This document shows positions 1 through 8,019 of a stretch of 64,000 nucleotides of DNA, piece after piece. The stretch's first letter is position 1. Each line of letters begins with the position of its first letter. The DNA lies in NCBI GenBank assembly GCA_964435285.1, contig CAYSYA010000003.1, positions 1 through 64,000 of the forward strand, in the 5' to 3' direction. The notes beneath the pieces are model-generated. The model did no database searches and was not told the DNA's origin. It was given only the letters and a program-made list of their open reading frames with translations. This DNA comes from GCA-2718035 sp964435285. Its GTDB lineage: Bacteria; Bacteroidota; Bacteroidia; Flavobacteriales; TMED113. Position numbers and translations under genes: made by a program.

Positions 1-327
1 TTCGGTCCATTCACAATTACCAGCTTGAAAAGGGTGACCAAAAATTGGACGAGATATATCATAAATTTTTTTCCACTTATTATTAAAATCTAACTCAGTA
101 ATACTACCTCCCCAATATAATTCTTGTATATCATTTATATACTCATTACATTTTTTTGAAAAATTATAGTCACTAAAGTTGTTTATAAGCCACGTCAAAG
201 GCTCAAGGTTATTTGCCTCCTCAAGCTCCTTGTCTATATAGGTTTCACAGTTTTGTTCACTAACTGCAAATTCATTTTGACCTGGACTTAAAAAAGGAAT
301 AATTAATAATAGTATAAACTTCTTCAT
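1..327 (-). CDS. Exported hypothetical protein, 3' part outside window
   Basis: An open minus-strand frame starts with ATG at 325-327 and runs off the left edge of the window, giving 109 codons without a stop. The N-terminus MKKFILLLIIPFLSPGQ is a typical short signal peptide ending in Q. The rest is polar, with Cys at about residues 27 and 60 (DYNFSKKCNEY) and no domain I recognise. The first 14 codons and the upstream 30 bases are almost identical to those of the gene at 1408-1854, so the two share a duplicated promoter and signal-peptide block. Function is unknown. Confidence 0.7.
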   Translation of the reverse strand, partial: MKKFILLLIIPFLSPGQNEFAVSEQNCETYIDKELEEANNLEPLTWLINNFSDYNFSKKCNEYINDIQELYWGGSITELDFNNKWKKIYDISRPIFGHPFQAGNCEWTE

Positions 328-363
328 AGTATTAGTATTTAGTTATATAAATATAGGGGTTTA
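286..363 (-). repeat. Promoter plus signal-peptide block, copy 1
   Basis: Positions 286-331 are identical to 1813-1858 (46 bases). The match continues to about 361 with only one or two mismatches. The block contains the first codons of the gene (signal peptide) and its upstream region. A shorter piece of the same sequence (about 23 bases) recurs at 27225-27247 inside another signal-peptide coding region. Confidence 0.85.
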
Positions 364-372
364 AGGTTAGTG
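328..372 (-). promoter_or_regulatory. Recurrent leader/promoter block L1
   Basis: This upstream sequence recurs in front of five minus-strand genes (near 328, 1177, 1855, 3052 and 3595). On the minus strand it contains TATATTTA, which resembles the Bacteroidota -7 box TAnnTTTG, about 20 bases before the start codon. The shared core on the + strand is TAGTATTTAGTTATATAAA. A promoter role is inferred from position and repetition. Confidence 0.5.
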
Positions 373-394
373 TGGGGGTAATAGTTTTTTCATA

Positions 395-667
395 TTATTT
401 AGTTTTTTTCCCAAACATTAATGCAATAATTAATATTAAAGACCATAGAAGGAGTGGCCCAGATCTCCTTTCCACCAGCATATAAGGTGAACTAAAATAC
501 GTACCAACAATTAGCTCAAATATAATTCCTCCACCAAAAAACACAAAACAAAACTTCTGCCAAAATCTATATACTTTTATTTGATTTTTTTTAGGTTCTT
601 TTTCTTTTTTAGCCTGTTCTTTTAGTAAACTATTAAGGTCTGGGGTTTCTTTATCTTCGATATACAT
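395..667 (-). CDS. Small membrane protein, unknown function
   Basis: A 90-residue protein. The N-terminal 30 residues are charged and Lys-rich (KEQAKKEKEPKKNQ), followed by two hydrophobic segments at about residues 38-58 and 70-85 and a basic end (FGKKTK). This is the layout of a two-span inner-membrane protein with a cytoplasmic N-terminal stalk. It has no signal peptide and no recognised family. It is 29 bases from the upstream gene at 697-1176 and probably co-transcribed with it, since it lacks its own copy of the recurrent leader. Confidence 0.6.
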   Translation of the reverse strand: MYIEDKETPDLNSLLKEQAKKEKEPKKNQIKVYRFWQKFCFVFFGGGIIFELIVGTYFSSPYMLVERRSGPLLLWSLILIIALMFGKKTK

Positions 668-696
668 TTTTGTTTTATTTAGTTATAAATTGTTAT

Positions 697-1176
697 TTAA
701 TTATTCCTCTTTAGTTTTAAAGGATTTTTTTCTATAAAATCTTTAACGCTTTCCTGACGTGATTTTTCAAGTATATCGTCAATAGATTTTTCCATATATT
801 CTTTTCCTTTTTTTTCAATTGAGCTAGGTTGTGTATTTTGCGCAATACAATCATTTGCTATTAACTGAAAATCTACATTTTTCTCTAGTTTTTCAATAAT
901 CCTTTTAAATTGCCTTGGTGACCATTTTTTTTTAATTTTTTTTAACATACAAGAGCAGGCTTCATCAACATTAATTATAGGATCAAAAGGGGAATTTCTT
1001 AATCCAAGAATAGAGTACTGAGTTTTACAATTAAACTTAAAAAAAAATTCTAAATTATTTCCTACTCCACCCTGCCATTTGGGAGGAAAGAGAAAATAAC
1101 CTAAAATGATTATAGAAAAAGTTAAAAATATAACTGCTGTTTTATTTAATAAAAATGATGTTATAAAATTCTTCAT
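697..1176 (-). CDS. Membrane-anchored hypothetical protein with Cys motif
   Basis: A 159-residue protein with one N-terminal membrane segment (about residues 12-30) followed by a soluble domain. The domain has the pattern ACSCMLKK (about residue 74) and NDCIAQ (about residue 108). The spacing of an A-C-x-C pair and a later single Cys resembles small Cys proteins common in this group, such as the two lipoproteins at 55762-56294. The C-terminus is highly charged and probably helical. Copy L2 of the recurrent leader lies directly upstream. Function is unknown. Confidence 0.6.
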   Translation of the reverse strand: MKNFITSFLLNKTAVIFLTFSIIILGYFLFPPKWQGGVGNNLEFFFKFNCKTQYSILGLRNSPFDPIINVDEACSCMLKKIKKKWSPRQFKRIIEKLEKNVDFQLIANDCIAQNTQPSSIEKKGKEYMEKSIDDILEKSRQESVKDFIEKNPLKLKRNN

Positions 1177-1222
1177 AACGATAGTATTTAGATATATAAA
1201 TATAGTGGTTTTAGGTTAGTGT
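1177..1222 (-). promoter_or_regulatory. Recurrent leader/promoter block L2
   Basis: Same block as L1, here in front of the gene at 697-1176: TAGTATTTAGATATATAAA on the + strand, followed by the shared ATATAGTGGTTTTAGGTTAG segment. Like L1 it ends directly at the start codon. Confidence 0.5.
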
Positions 1223-1297
1223 AGGAATATGTAAATCTATTACTGATGCAACTTAGTTTGTTTTATATCTTTTAGTATCTCTTCATACAATAGATGA

Positions 1298-1378
1298 AAT
1301 GAATACGATTCTTCTAAATGGTTCGAACTGAGGACGAGAGGGGGAGCAGTCGAAACCGCTACACGTCACATTAACTAA
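1298..1378 (+). other. Short open tail before a terminator, possible gene relic
   Basis: The 231-base gap between genes contains a plus-strand open stretch that reads NEYDSSKWFELRTRGG... and ends ETATRHIN-stop. It has no start codon or upstream coding part in the same frame, and it is followed at once by an intrinsic terminator. It is more GC-rich than its surroundings. It could be the decayed 3' end of a lost gene (such tails are reminiscent of small mobile nuclease genes, from memory only) or part of a structured transcript. No function can be assigned. Confidence 0.25.
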
Positions 1379-1380
1379 AG

Positions 1381-1404
1381 CCCACCTTAATTGGTGGGTT
1401 TTTT
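1381..1404 (+). terminator. Rho-independent terminator
   Basis: A 6-bp GC-rich stem, CCCACC / GGTGGG, with a TTAATT loop, is followed by six T on the plus strand. It lies between the open tail at 1298-1378 and the convergent gene at 1408-1854. The minus side has only a weak T run, so the main direction is plus. Confidence 0.75.
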
Positions 1405-1407
1405 ATT

Positions 1408-1854
1408 CTATTTACAATTTTTGCTGTTCTGAAGCTGAATATTTCCTATATGTAATCCTGACGGGTTAACGTAAGAATAATTTACTATAATATTATTATC
1501 TCTAAATATTTTCAAATCAGGAGAAGAACAAAACATATTTGTTTGTATTTTTTCTTGCTCAATTAGCCACATTTCTTGCCATTCTTTGATTGAAAATTCT
1601 TCAATTTCTTTTCTGCTTAATCCAGAATCTTCATTCAAATATAATTCGACATCCATTATCCCATAATACATTATTGTTCTCGATTTATGAAGATATAAGC
1701 AACTCGTTACTGTTGTATATTTGTCCAATTTCATTGGGCACATAGAAGCAGTTTCATTAGCAACTTCTGTAAAATAAGACTTAGCCTCCTTTTCAGTTAA
1801 TACCTGCCCTAAACTTAAAAAAGGAATAATTAATAATAGTATAAACTTCTTCAT
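1408..1854 (-). CDS. Exported hypothetical protein
   Basis: A 148-residue protein with the signal peptide MKKFILLLIIPFLSLGQ, presumably cleaved near residue 17. The mature part is about 130 residues with four Cys (MCPM, SCLYL, FCSS, final NCK), which could form disulfides after export. The middle is acidic. No known family was recognised. The signal peptide is one residue different from that of the gene at 1-327, and the DNA is nearly identical there, while the mature parts are unrelated by eye. Confidence 0.65.
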   Translation of the reverse strand: MKKFILLLIIPFLSLGQVLTEKEAKSYFTEVANETASMCPMKLDKYTTVTSCLYLHKSRTIMYYGIMDVELYLNEDSGLSRKEIEEFSIKEWQEMWLIEQEKIQTNMFCSSPDLKIFRDNNIIVNYSYVNPSGLHIGNIQLQNSKNCK

Positions 1855-1890
1855 AGTAATAGTATTTAGTTATATAAATATAGTGGTTTT
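1813..1890 (-). repeat. Promoter plus signal-peptide block, copy 2
   Basis: Second copy of the block at 286-363, identical over 46 bases and nearly so over about 75. It spans the first codons of the gene at 1408-1854 and its upstream leader. Confidence 0.85.
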
Positions 1891-1892
1891 AG
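1855..1892 (-). promoter_or_regulatory. Recurrent leader/promoter block L3
   Basis: Copy of the shared leader directly before the start codon of the gene at 1408-1854, with TATATTTA on the minus strand as the likely -7 box. Confidence 0.5.
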
Positions 1893-2497
1893 AAACTTGA
1901 TTTTTGTTCACTAGAATCCTTTTTTTTTATCCTTTCATCATTTCTTTTTAATAATTCAGCAGCTATAAATACTGGGTCTTGATTGTGTAATAACAATTGA
2001 TCAAAAGCCCAAATAATATCTAGAGAATGATTATAGTGCCTAACTACTTGTGTATGGATTTCACCAGGAAATAAAAAAGGAACTAAATCATTAATTCTAT
2101 GTTCAAATAGTATTGTGCATATTTCAGGGTTTACACGAACTATACCTTCCCCTAAGATATTATTTAAATGAGATGCTAAAATAAAAACATCCGTAGTTTT
2201 TGCTTCGTCATATCCCTCAGATATAAATACTAAAGAAACTAATCTATAATTTTCTGACTCAAGCAGATAACGATACTGCCTAGTATTATTAGCTTTATCT
2301 ATAGTATAATAAGTTGTAATATACTTCTCTGATTCAAAAATTCCGTACTTATAGTTGGCTCCAGCTTTACTGGCATGTTCAAAGTATTTTTTTAAATCAG
2401 ACCATAAAATTTTTTGAATGTTTTTTAGATTATTTAATCTAAAAAACCTTGAAAAAGTATGCTTAATGTTCATAATAGATGATTTTAGTTTTTTCAT
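1889..2497 (-). CDS. Cytoplasmic hypothetical protein
   Basis: A 202-residue protein with no signal peptide or membrane segment. After a basic N-terminus (about residues 1-30) comes a mixed alpha/beta region of about 150 residues with motifs such as FEHASKAGANYKYG and YYTIDKANNTRQYRYLLE, then a charged tail (KRNDERIKKKDSSEQK). The size and pattern are loosely like YbjN or type III chaperone-type folds, but this is a guess and no family signature was seen. Its 3' end lies inside the leader region of the gene at 1408-1854. Confidence 0.55.
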   Translation of the reverse strand: MKKLKSSIMNIKHTFSRFFRLNNLKNIQKILWSDLKKYFEHASKAGANYKYGIFESEKYITTYYTIDKANNTRQYRYLLESENYRLVSLVFISEGYDEAKTTDVFILASHLNNILGEGIVRVNPEICTILFEHRINDLVPFLFPGEIHTQVVRHYNHSLDIIWAFDQLLLHNQDPVFIAAELLKRNDERIKKKDSSEQKSSF

Positions 2498-2514
2498 AAT
2501 CTATTTTTATTTAA

Positions 2515-3051
2515 TTATAATTTTTCAATACCAATAAGATATGGTCCCTCTTCTATAACCCACTCTCCCCAGTCCACACCCCCTTCCCATACTTTATTCT
2601 CTCGGTTTTCATAAATTATTCTAAATTTTTGATTTATATATTTCCCCTCTTCAAACTCACCAATTAATTCACTTTGTGATAAATGAGGGGAGATTGTCCC
2701 GCCATTAAATGATATTTGTATTGGATAACCGCTTTCATCTAATTCATTAGGAATGTTAAAAAACAAATACAAATTATCTGACAATTCTGAATCCTCAAAG
2801 ACAACAACTTGATCAACAAGGGTGTTCTTCAGTGAGTTCGAGTTTGAGTTTTTTTTAGTTAACAATAACTTATTTTTTTCTAACAACTCTTCATTTATGG
2901 ACTTTAGACTGTCTATTACTTGTTGTTTTTTGAGTAATTTCTTTTCTAATTTCTGGACTTTTTTTCCAGTAGGTAATTTTAAATCTTTTAATAAATCTTG
3001 AGCATTTAATGATATAAAAGGAAATATTAATATTATTATAAAATTTTTCAT
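2515..3051 (-). CDS. Exported protein with coiled-coil stalk
   Basis: A 178-residue protein with the signal peptide MKNFIIILIFPFISLNAQ. Residues about 25-75 are rich in Lys, Leu and Glu with heptad-like spacing (KVQKLEKKLLKKQQVIDSLK), which predicts a coiled coil. The C-terminal 100 residues look like a beta domain (VVFEDSELSDNLYLFFNIPN ... WEGGVDWGEWVIEEGPYLIG). It could be a periplasmic or surface oligomer, with no named family. It lies 17 bases from the gene at 1889-2497 and has leader copy L4 upstream. Confidence 0.6.
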   Translation of the reverse strand: MKNFIIILIFPFISLNAQDLLKDLKLPTGKKVQKLEKKLLKKQQVIDSLKSINEELLEKNKLLLTKKNSNSNSLKNTLVDQVVVFEDSELSDNLYLFFNIPNELDESGYPIQISFNGGTISPHLSQSELIGEFEEGKYINQKFRIIYENRENKVWEGGVDWGEWVIEEGPYLIGIEKL

Positions 3052-3088
3052 TGTGATAGTATTTAGTTATGTAAATATAGTGGTTTAA
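3052..3088 (-). promoter_or_regulatory. Recurrent leader/promoter block L4
   Basis: Copy of the shared leader (TAGTATTTAGTTATGTAAA on the + strand) directly upstream of the gene at 2515-3051. Confidence 0.5.
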
Positions 3089-3128
3089 GTTTTTTTATGA
3101 TTGATGTTCAAGGGTTTGCGAATAGATT

Positions 3129-3572
3129 TTAGACATCCCTGATTTCATCTAACGCCCTTTGAGCTGCAATTTTTGATGCACCTGCTGCATAATAGTCACT
3201 TGCTGTTTGCCTAGTAATATTTAATTTTAATTCAATAGCTTTTTTTATTAATATTTCTAAGCCATGTATAATTTCATTAAAAACTTTTATTCTAAGCCTC
3301 AGTCCCTCCTCATCTAATTTTACATTCTCATCATCACTATTAATCCTTAACATATATTCATCGAAGTGACCTTTAGCCCAGTATTCATAATTACTTTCTT
3401 TTATTCCCAAAGATTTCGACATAATCGATTGAGCATTTGATCTTTTTTGAATTATTTCATACCAAGGTTTTATTTCTGGGTTTTGCATTTTAGAAAAAAA
3501 ATCAAATATGGCTTTTTTATACTCAGCAATTTCTTTTTTTTGGGAGGCATTATTTTCCCAATCATTTTTCAT
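3129..3572 (-). CDS. Cytoplasmic hypothetical protein
   Basis: A 147-residue soluble, mostly helical protein without signal peptide, starting MKNDWENNASQKKEIAEYKK. The C-terminus has ATASDYYAAGASKIAAQRAL-like Ala-rich helix content. No family was recognised. A divergent copy of the recurrent leader (L5) is upstream, which groups it with the neighbouring exported proteins for expression. Confidence 0.55.
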   Translation of the reverse strand: MKNDWENNASQKKEIAEYKKAIFDFFSKMQNPEIKPWYEIIQKRSNAQSIMSKSLGIKESNYEYWAKGHFDEYMLRINSDDENVKLDEEGLRLRIKVFNEIIHGLEILIKKAIELKLNITRQTASDYYAAGASKIAAQRALDEIRDV

Positions 3573-3589
3573 AATAAAACTATCTAATT

Positions 3590-3634
3590 AAAAATGTTTA
3601 GCTATATAAATATAATGTTTTTAGATTAGTGAAG
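3590..3634 (-). promoter_or_regulatory. Recurrent leader/promoter block L5 (divergent)
   Basis: The most divergent copy of the shared leader: TTTAGCTATATAAATATAAT followed by GTTTTTAGATTAGTG on the + strand, about 20 bases upstream of the gene at 3129-3572. Confidence 0.4.
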
Positions 3635-3661
3635 GATTAGTAGTTTTTTTTCATGGGTTTT

Positions 3662-4684
3662 TTATTTATTTAATTCATATTCAAATCTTTTAATTAAGTT
3701 GTTTCTAATGTTAACCCAATATAAATTAAAGTCAGCATTATGATATGATTCTTTTTTATATCTTTTTAAAATAAAATTATTATCAACATTGACCCAAAGT
3801 AATCCTTTTTCATTTCTAACAGAAAGACTTTTTCTTAAATAAATTTTTCGATTTGGAAATAAAATACCATTGTGCTGTTTATTATCACTCCATAGAGTAT
3901 CATTTTTAAATGATATTGGATTTATAGAAATATAATTGTCGCCAAAATCCCAATTAGTTGGATAATAATATTTATTAAAAGAGCGCCAATTTAAAAAGCA
4001 ATTTAATTGAAAAGGGGTTTGGCAAAAATCGATTAGCATTTCATTTTTTTTTATATCCATGCCAATTAAATATGACATAATTAGTCTATTTAGTAATTCT
4101 TTTTTAGGATAAATGTACTCGTTTATGAGTTTTTTTGCATGATTTGTCCCCTGGCTATGAGCTGCAATTATAAATTTATCAGTTTTAATATTTTTTATGA
4201 AGTATTTAAATGATTCTTTCACATCACTATAAGCAACATTAAATGCCTTTATGCCATTGATTGTGTCAGTGTATGAGTGTATATGCATTTCTCTGTAATG
4301 AGGAACATATAAGTCTGTGATTCCAGCAAATACAGATGCTTGATTTTCAAGACATAAGTCGATAGTGTTATTATTTATAAAATGGCTTGTGTCAGCATTC
4401 CATTTTTTTGAAGAAAATAATGTTGTGGGATGAATATAAAAAACAGAAACGTCTATCTTTTTTTCGTTTTTAGTATTATAATTTTTAGGAATGATTTTTT
4501 TAAAATTATGTATATCGGATCTGAATGCCCAATTTTTTTCTTTACTATAATCTAATTTTTTTTTTTGCTCTCTATCAATGAATTTTTGATCTGGAATCGT
4601 TAGATCAGAAGAGTAATAAAGTGTTTGTTTAAGACCACAAGAAGAAAAAAATAAAAGTAATAACAAAAGTACGTTTATTTTCAT
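3662..4684 (-). CDS. DUF3089 family lipoprotein, alpha/beta-hydrolase fold
   Basis: A 340-residue protein with a lipoprotein signal (FFSSC, lipid Cys at about residue 16). Motifs of the DUF3089 alpha/beta-hydrolase family are visible: VFYIHPTTL (about 81-89), LYVPHYREMH (about 125) and the nucleophile elbow AAHSQGTNHA with Ser at about 177. Length fits the family. A late HNADFNLYW segment could supply the catalytic His. The likely role is an envelope-anchored esterase or lipase-like hydrolase with unknown substrate. It is a single gene, with no close operon partner. Confidence 0.85.
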   Translation of the reverse strand: MKINVLLLLLLFFSSCGLKQTLYYSSDLTIPDQKFIDREQKKKLDYSKEKNWAFRSDIHNFKKIIPKNYNTKNEKKIDVSVFYIHPTTLFSSKKWNADTSHFINNNTIDLCLENQASVFAGITDLYVPHYREMHIHSYTDTINGIKAFNVAYSDVKESFKYFIKNIKTDKFIIAAHSQGTNHAKKLINEYIYPKKELLNRLIMSYLIGMDIKKNEMLIDFCQTPFQLNCFLNWRSFNKYYYPTNWDFGDNYISINPISFKNDTLWSDNKQHNGILFPNRKIYLRKSLSVRNEKGLLWVNVDNNFILKRYKKESYHNADFNLYWVNIRNNLIKRFEYELNK

Positions 4685-4772
4685 GTGATGGATATTTTAT
4701 TCGGATCTATGGTTAACAGTTGAAAAAACAAAGTATACAGCTATATTATAAATTGAAATCATATTGGATTAA

Positions 4773-5552
4773 TTACATCCAATATTGTAATTCTTTAGCA
4801 CATTTTTCTAATTTTTTACCAATTTTTTTAACTCTCAACAAAAATTGACGTGGTGTATATAAAGAATTTTCTGTAATTCTCTTTGTTAGCAAAAAAAGAT
4901 CTCCAGGAATAGCTGAATATCTTGATACCTCAAGGGCAGAGACATGTAAATACATGTTTGTATTGGGTATTTTTTTATCAAATTTTCCCGACGAGACTTT
5001 ATTCCACCAATTACCAAATTCAAAACTTGAATCTCCTCCCAAATTTGATTGTATATAGTGATTTAAATCTTCATCACTTAGAGCTAAAAGTTTATCAATT
5101 GCAAACATATAATAATCGAAAATTATTTTTTGCCCTTTCCAAAAAACTTCTTGAGTTATGTGAGAATAAAATAAAGGATGTTGAATACGATTATGTTCTA
5201 TTTTTGAATTTAATTTTATTAATGAATTCTTTGCATATTTATTTATTGCGACATCAGTTAATATTGGATTTTTAATTATTTTTTTTACCCAATGCTTATA
5301 ATCTGACTCGTTACTTTTTCCCAAATCATCAACGGCGATGCTATTAAAATATAATAACCTTTCAATAGTCAAAGGAGTCATTTTATCTTCGTGTAATAAA
5401 GCGGGACCACTCTCTCTAACTTGCCAATAATATGGTGATTCAGAAGCAAAGTAAATTAAATCATCAATTTGTTTTTTTGTATATAAATCTCCTAATACAT
5501 AAGCTGATGTAGAAATTAAGAAAAGTAAAATAATGTATAAAATATTCTTCAA
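4773..5552 (-). CDS. Exported hypothetical protein, 259 aa
   Basis: The N-terminus MKNILYIILLFLISTSAYVLG is a signal peptide or membrane anchor. The mature part is soluble and Trp/Tyr-rich, with segments such as ESPYYWQVRESGPALLHEDKM, SNLGGDSSFEFGNWWNKV and EVSRYSAIPGDLFLLT. No known family was recognised. Short conserved-looking motifs suggest a folded periplasmic domain. It is monocistronic by spacing. Confidence 0.6.
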   Translation of the reverse strand: MKNILYIILLFLISTSAYVLGDLYTKKQIDDLIYFASESPYYWQVRESGPALLHEDKMTPLTIERLLYFNSIAVDDLGKSNESDYKHWVKKIIKNPILTDVAINKYAKNSLIKLNSKIEHNRIQHPLFYSHITQEVFWKGQKIIFDYYMFAIDKLLALSDEDLNHYIQSNLGGDSSFEFGNWWNKVSSGKFDKKIPNTNMYLHVSALEVSRYSAIPGDLFLLTKRITENSLYTPRQFLLRVKKIGKKLEKCAKELQYWM

Positions 5553-5623
5553 AATAATTTTTATTAGAGTAAATATAGGTTTTTTGGGATAGTATTAGAA
5601 CATGTAATTTTAATACTCATAAA

Positions 5624-6070
5624 TTAAAACCATCTTCTAGTTTTTTTTTTATAGTTTATAAAATCATCTCCAAATAATTTTAACATGGCTTTTTCTTCAG
5701 GTAAGATTTGAAAATATGTTATAAAATAAACAAAAAAACCAACTATAAGAATACCCCCATAGAAGTTAAATCTTATGCTTATTGAAATTAAAATGAATAA
5801 CATTCCAAGATACATTGGGTTTCTAGAATATTTGAATATTCCCCCAGTAACTAATGATGATGCTTTTTCTATATAAATCGGATTAATTGTGGTTTTTTCT
5901 TTTTTAAATCTTTGGAAAGATATTAGAATTATAAGCAATCCAAAAATCAAAAAAAACAAACTTATTTGACTGGAATAGTTTATAATTAATTCAGGAAAAA
6001 TGGGTTTAGATAAATAAATTAACAATGAACAAATTAAAGTTACTATCGGTGGTGGTACTGTGTTTTTCAT
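5624..6070 (-). CDS. Isoprenylcysteine carboxyl methyltransferase-like membrane protein
   Basis: A 148-residue protein with four hydrophobic segments and the family signature GGIFKYSRNPMYLG (about residues 94-107), followed by a C-terminal EKAMLKLFGDDFINYKKKTRRWF. This matches the ICMT/PEMT-type membrane methyltransferases (the NnrU/ICMT superfamily), in which the RNPMY motif and the distal E...FG..Y....R.W motif form the S-adenosylmethionine site. Members in bacteria methylate small or lipid substrates that are mostly unknown. The match is strong and the substrate is not inferable. Confidence 0.85.
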   Translation of the reverse strand: MKNTVPPPIVTLICSLLIYLSKPIFPELIINYSSQISLFFLIFGLLIILISFQRFKKEKTTINPIYIEKASSLVTGGIFKYSRNPMYLGMLFILISISIRFNFYGGILIVGFFVYFITYFQILPEEKAMLKLFGDDFINYKKKTRRWF

Positions 6071-6136
6071 AACAATAAAATTTAATTAAATATACTAAGG
6101 GTTTAATTAATTAGGAATAGTCGTTTCTTAGTATTA

Positions 6137-6808
6137 TTATTCAGACGGAAATGCATCTGATTCCTTACAATCCCACGTATGTTTAAAAAATAATTTTTTT
6201 GCATTAAGTTTAAATATCTTTGGTGCATCAGAAAATGAATTTCTATCGTACATATCATATTCTAAACCTGTACATTCATCTCCGTTATCTTTCAAATCTC
6301 CTCTAATAGCATACTTTTTTTTCCCCTCATGCATAATTAATTTTACTTCAGCCTCGTTACCATAAGTTTCAACCCAATCGTCTATTTCTTCTACATAGTA
6401 GGAATCAAAAGACATTGTTCGTATTTTATATATAATACATGTTTCCGCAACTCCATCATAATCCCAATCAGTAATTAATATATCATCATAATATATTTCC
6501 AAATCAGAATAATCTCTCATCCTCCAAAGTAATTCAATGTTACTTTTATTATTATCAACATAATGATAGGCATATATTTTTTTAATTACATTCTCTTTTT
6601 CTTCATAAGGAGACCCAGAATAATTAGTTACAACACCTTCTTTTTTAGAAATTATCAAAGTATTTTTTCCTAGAGCATCAAACCAGGTATATGCATCAAT
6701 TAACGTTCCGCTATAATCAAAAAATTGTAAGTTATTTGTTTTAGTATAATTTATTTCTTGACCAAAAATCAATAAAGGAAAAAAAATTAAAAGGATTAGA
6801 TTTTTCAT
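6137..6808 (-). CDS. Exported hypothetical protein, 223 aa
   Basis: The signal peptide is MKNLILLIFFPLLIFGQ. The mature domain is acidic and aromatic with a repeated Asp-rich feel (LLWRMRDYSDLEIYYDD, ITDWDYDGVAETCIIYK). The phrase DWDYDGVAETCIIYKI resembles the FG-GAP-like D.D.DG motif found in exported Bacteroidota proteins that report on a scalar value. Two late Cys (DECTG, WDCKESD) could form a disulfide. No named family. Confidence 0.6.
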   Translation of the reverse strand: MKNLILLIFFPLLIFGQEINYTKTNNLQFFDYSGTLIDAYTWFDALGKNTLIISKKEGVVTNYSGSPYEEKENVIKKIYAYHYVDNNKSNIELLWRMRDYSDLEIYYDDILITDWDYDGVAETCIIYKIRTMSFDSYYVEEIDDWVETYGNEAEVKLIMHEGKKKYAIRGDLKDNGDECTGLEYDMYDRNSFSDAPKIFKLNAKKLFFKHTWDCKESDAFPSE

Positions 6809-7004
6809 ATTTATAATAATAAGTTATAAATATAACAGATTAATATTTGCAACAGAAAAAGTTAAACTGTTTTCTTATTTTAAAAAAAATCTACTATAGA
6901 TGTTATTACTTATAACAGAAATAAAGATTATACTTGTTTTTGAAAATAAAAAAGAATAATTTACAATTTGATTATCAAGTCTTTTATTTTAAAACTGTAA
7001 TACC

Positions 7005-8009
7005 ATGAAAAAATCCATCTTTTTTAATTATTTAATTTTATGTTTTCTAATTCTTTTTGGTTGTGGTCAAAATGAAAATAAAGAAAAGATTTTAGTTGAA
7101 GGAATAATTATCACTGATATGAATATAAGAAGTTCTCCAGAGCTAAATGGTGATGAAAATTTATTATATGAGGAAAGTGTTCCTGGAACAATGGTTGAAA
7201 TTCTAGAATTTAATCCAACTCCTACTAAAGAAGGTTACTTTTGGTGTAAAGTCAAAACTAAAAGAACTATTATTATGAATGATATTGCTTATAATGAAGG
7301 GTGGATGGTATATAAAAATAACCAATTACCGTATGTTGTCTCTAAAAACGCCTGGGCTTTAATTGAAAAAACACTAGGTATGGAATATCAAGATTCTCCT
7401 CATTATTTAGCAAAAAAAAACAACAAACCTTTTTTTCTTCAAGGTGTTTTTGATTTAAATTTTCGACCCAACTTAGTTGATATAAAAACAGAATACGAAA
7501 AATTGCAAAATGAGTCTGAAGAGTTAACGAAAGAATCTTTTATGTATGATATTAATCAAACACCAAGGTTTTCTATAAAGTATGCTGATGATGATAAATA
7601 CTCTAAATATTGCAGAGCTAGAATTTCTACCGCTAGTAAAAATGGTAAAGATGAAGACGGTAATCGTATTGACGCAGAAGCATTTGTTGTATTTGAGCAA
7701 AACCCTCAAAAAATCCATATTTTTCATCAAAACATGAAGACTAAAAGGGGGGAGCATGTTTTTTCATATGATCTTGCTTCATTGAATGATGATATAAAAT
7801 CTATTTCAAGAATTCCTAGAAGGAAAAAAGTATATCAAAAAGGTTATGATTATTATGGCAATTATAAGTTATTAATGAAACTTAATTTTGATGCTATTAG
7901 AGTTAGGACATTAAGTAATAAGTATTTCATTCTTTATAATAGCGGTGAAACAACTAGTTATAGTTTAAATAATTTAAGACTAGACTATGTTGAGGAGTTA
8001 AGAGACTAG
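7005..8009 (+). CDS. Lipoprotein with N-terminal SH3-like domain
   Basis: A 334-residue protein with a lipobox (ILFGC, Cys at about 20). Residues about 32-105 have the look of a bacterial SH3 domain: DMNIRSSPEL (the typical LNVRSGP position), a central VPGTMVEILEF, and a closing YNEGWMVYKN. The rest (about 110-334) is a mixed alpha/beta region with no known signature. It could bind the cell wall on the periplasmic side, which is inferred from SH3 use in other proteins. It stands opposite the large minus-strand gene that ends 10 bases downstream. Confidence 0.65.
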   Translation: MKKSIFFNYLILCFLILFGCGQNENKEKILVEGIIITDMNIRSSPELNGDENLLYEESVPGTMVEILEFNPTPTKEGYFWCKVKTKRTIIMNDIAYNEGWMVYKNNQLPYVVSKNAWALIEKTLGMEYQDSPHYLAKKNNKPFFLQGVFDLNFRPNLVDIKTEYEKLQNESEELTKESFMYDINQTPRFSIKYADDDKYSKYCRARISTASKNGKDEDGNRIDAEAFVVFEQNPQKIHIFHQNMKTKRGEHVFSYDLASLNDDIKSISRIPRRKKVYQKGYDYYGNYKLLMKLNFDAIRVRTLSNKYFILYNSGETTSYSLNNLRLDYVEELRD

Positions 8010-8019
8010 TCTTTTTATA

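Noticed and set aside
4922..5275. Open frame on the plus strand opposite the exported protein gene
   Set aside because: It has no signal, motif or composition of a real gene and is fully covered by the better supported minus-strand gene.
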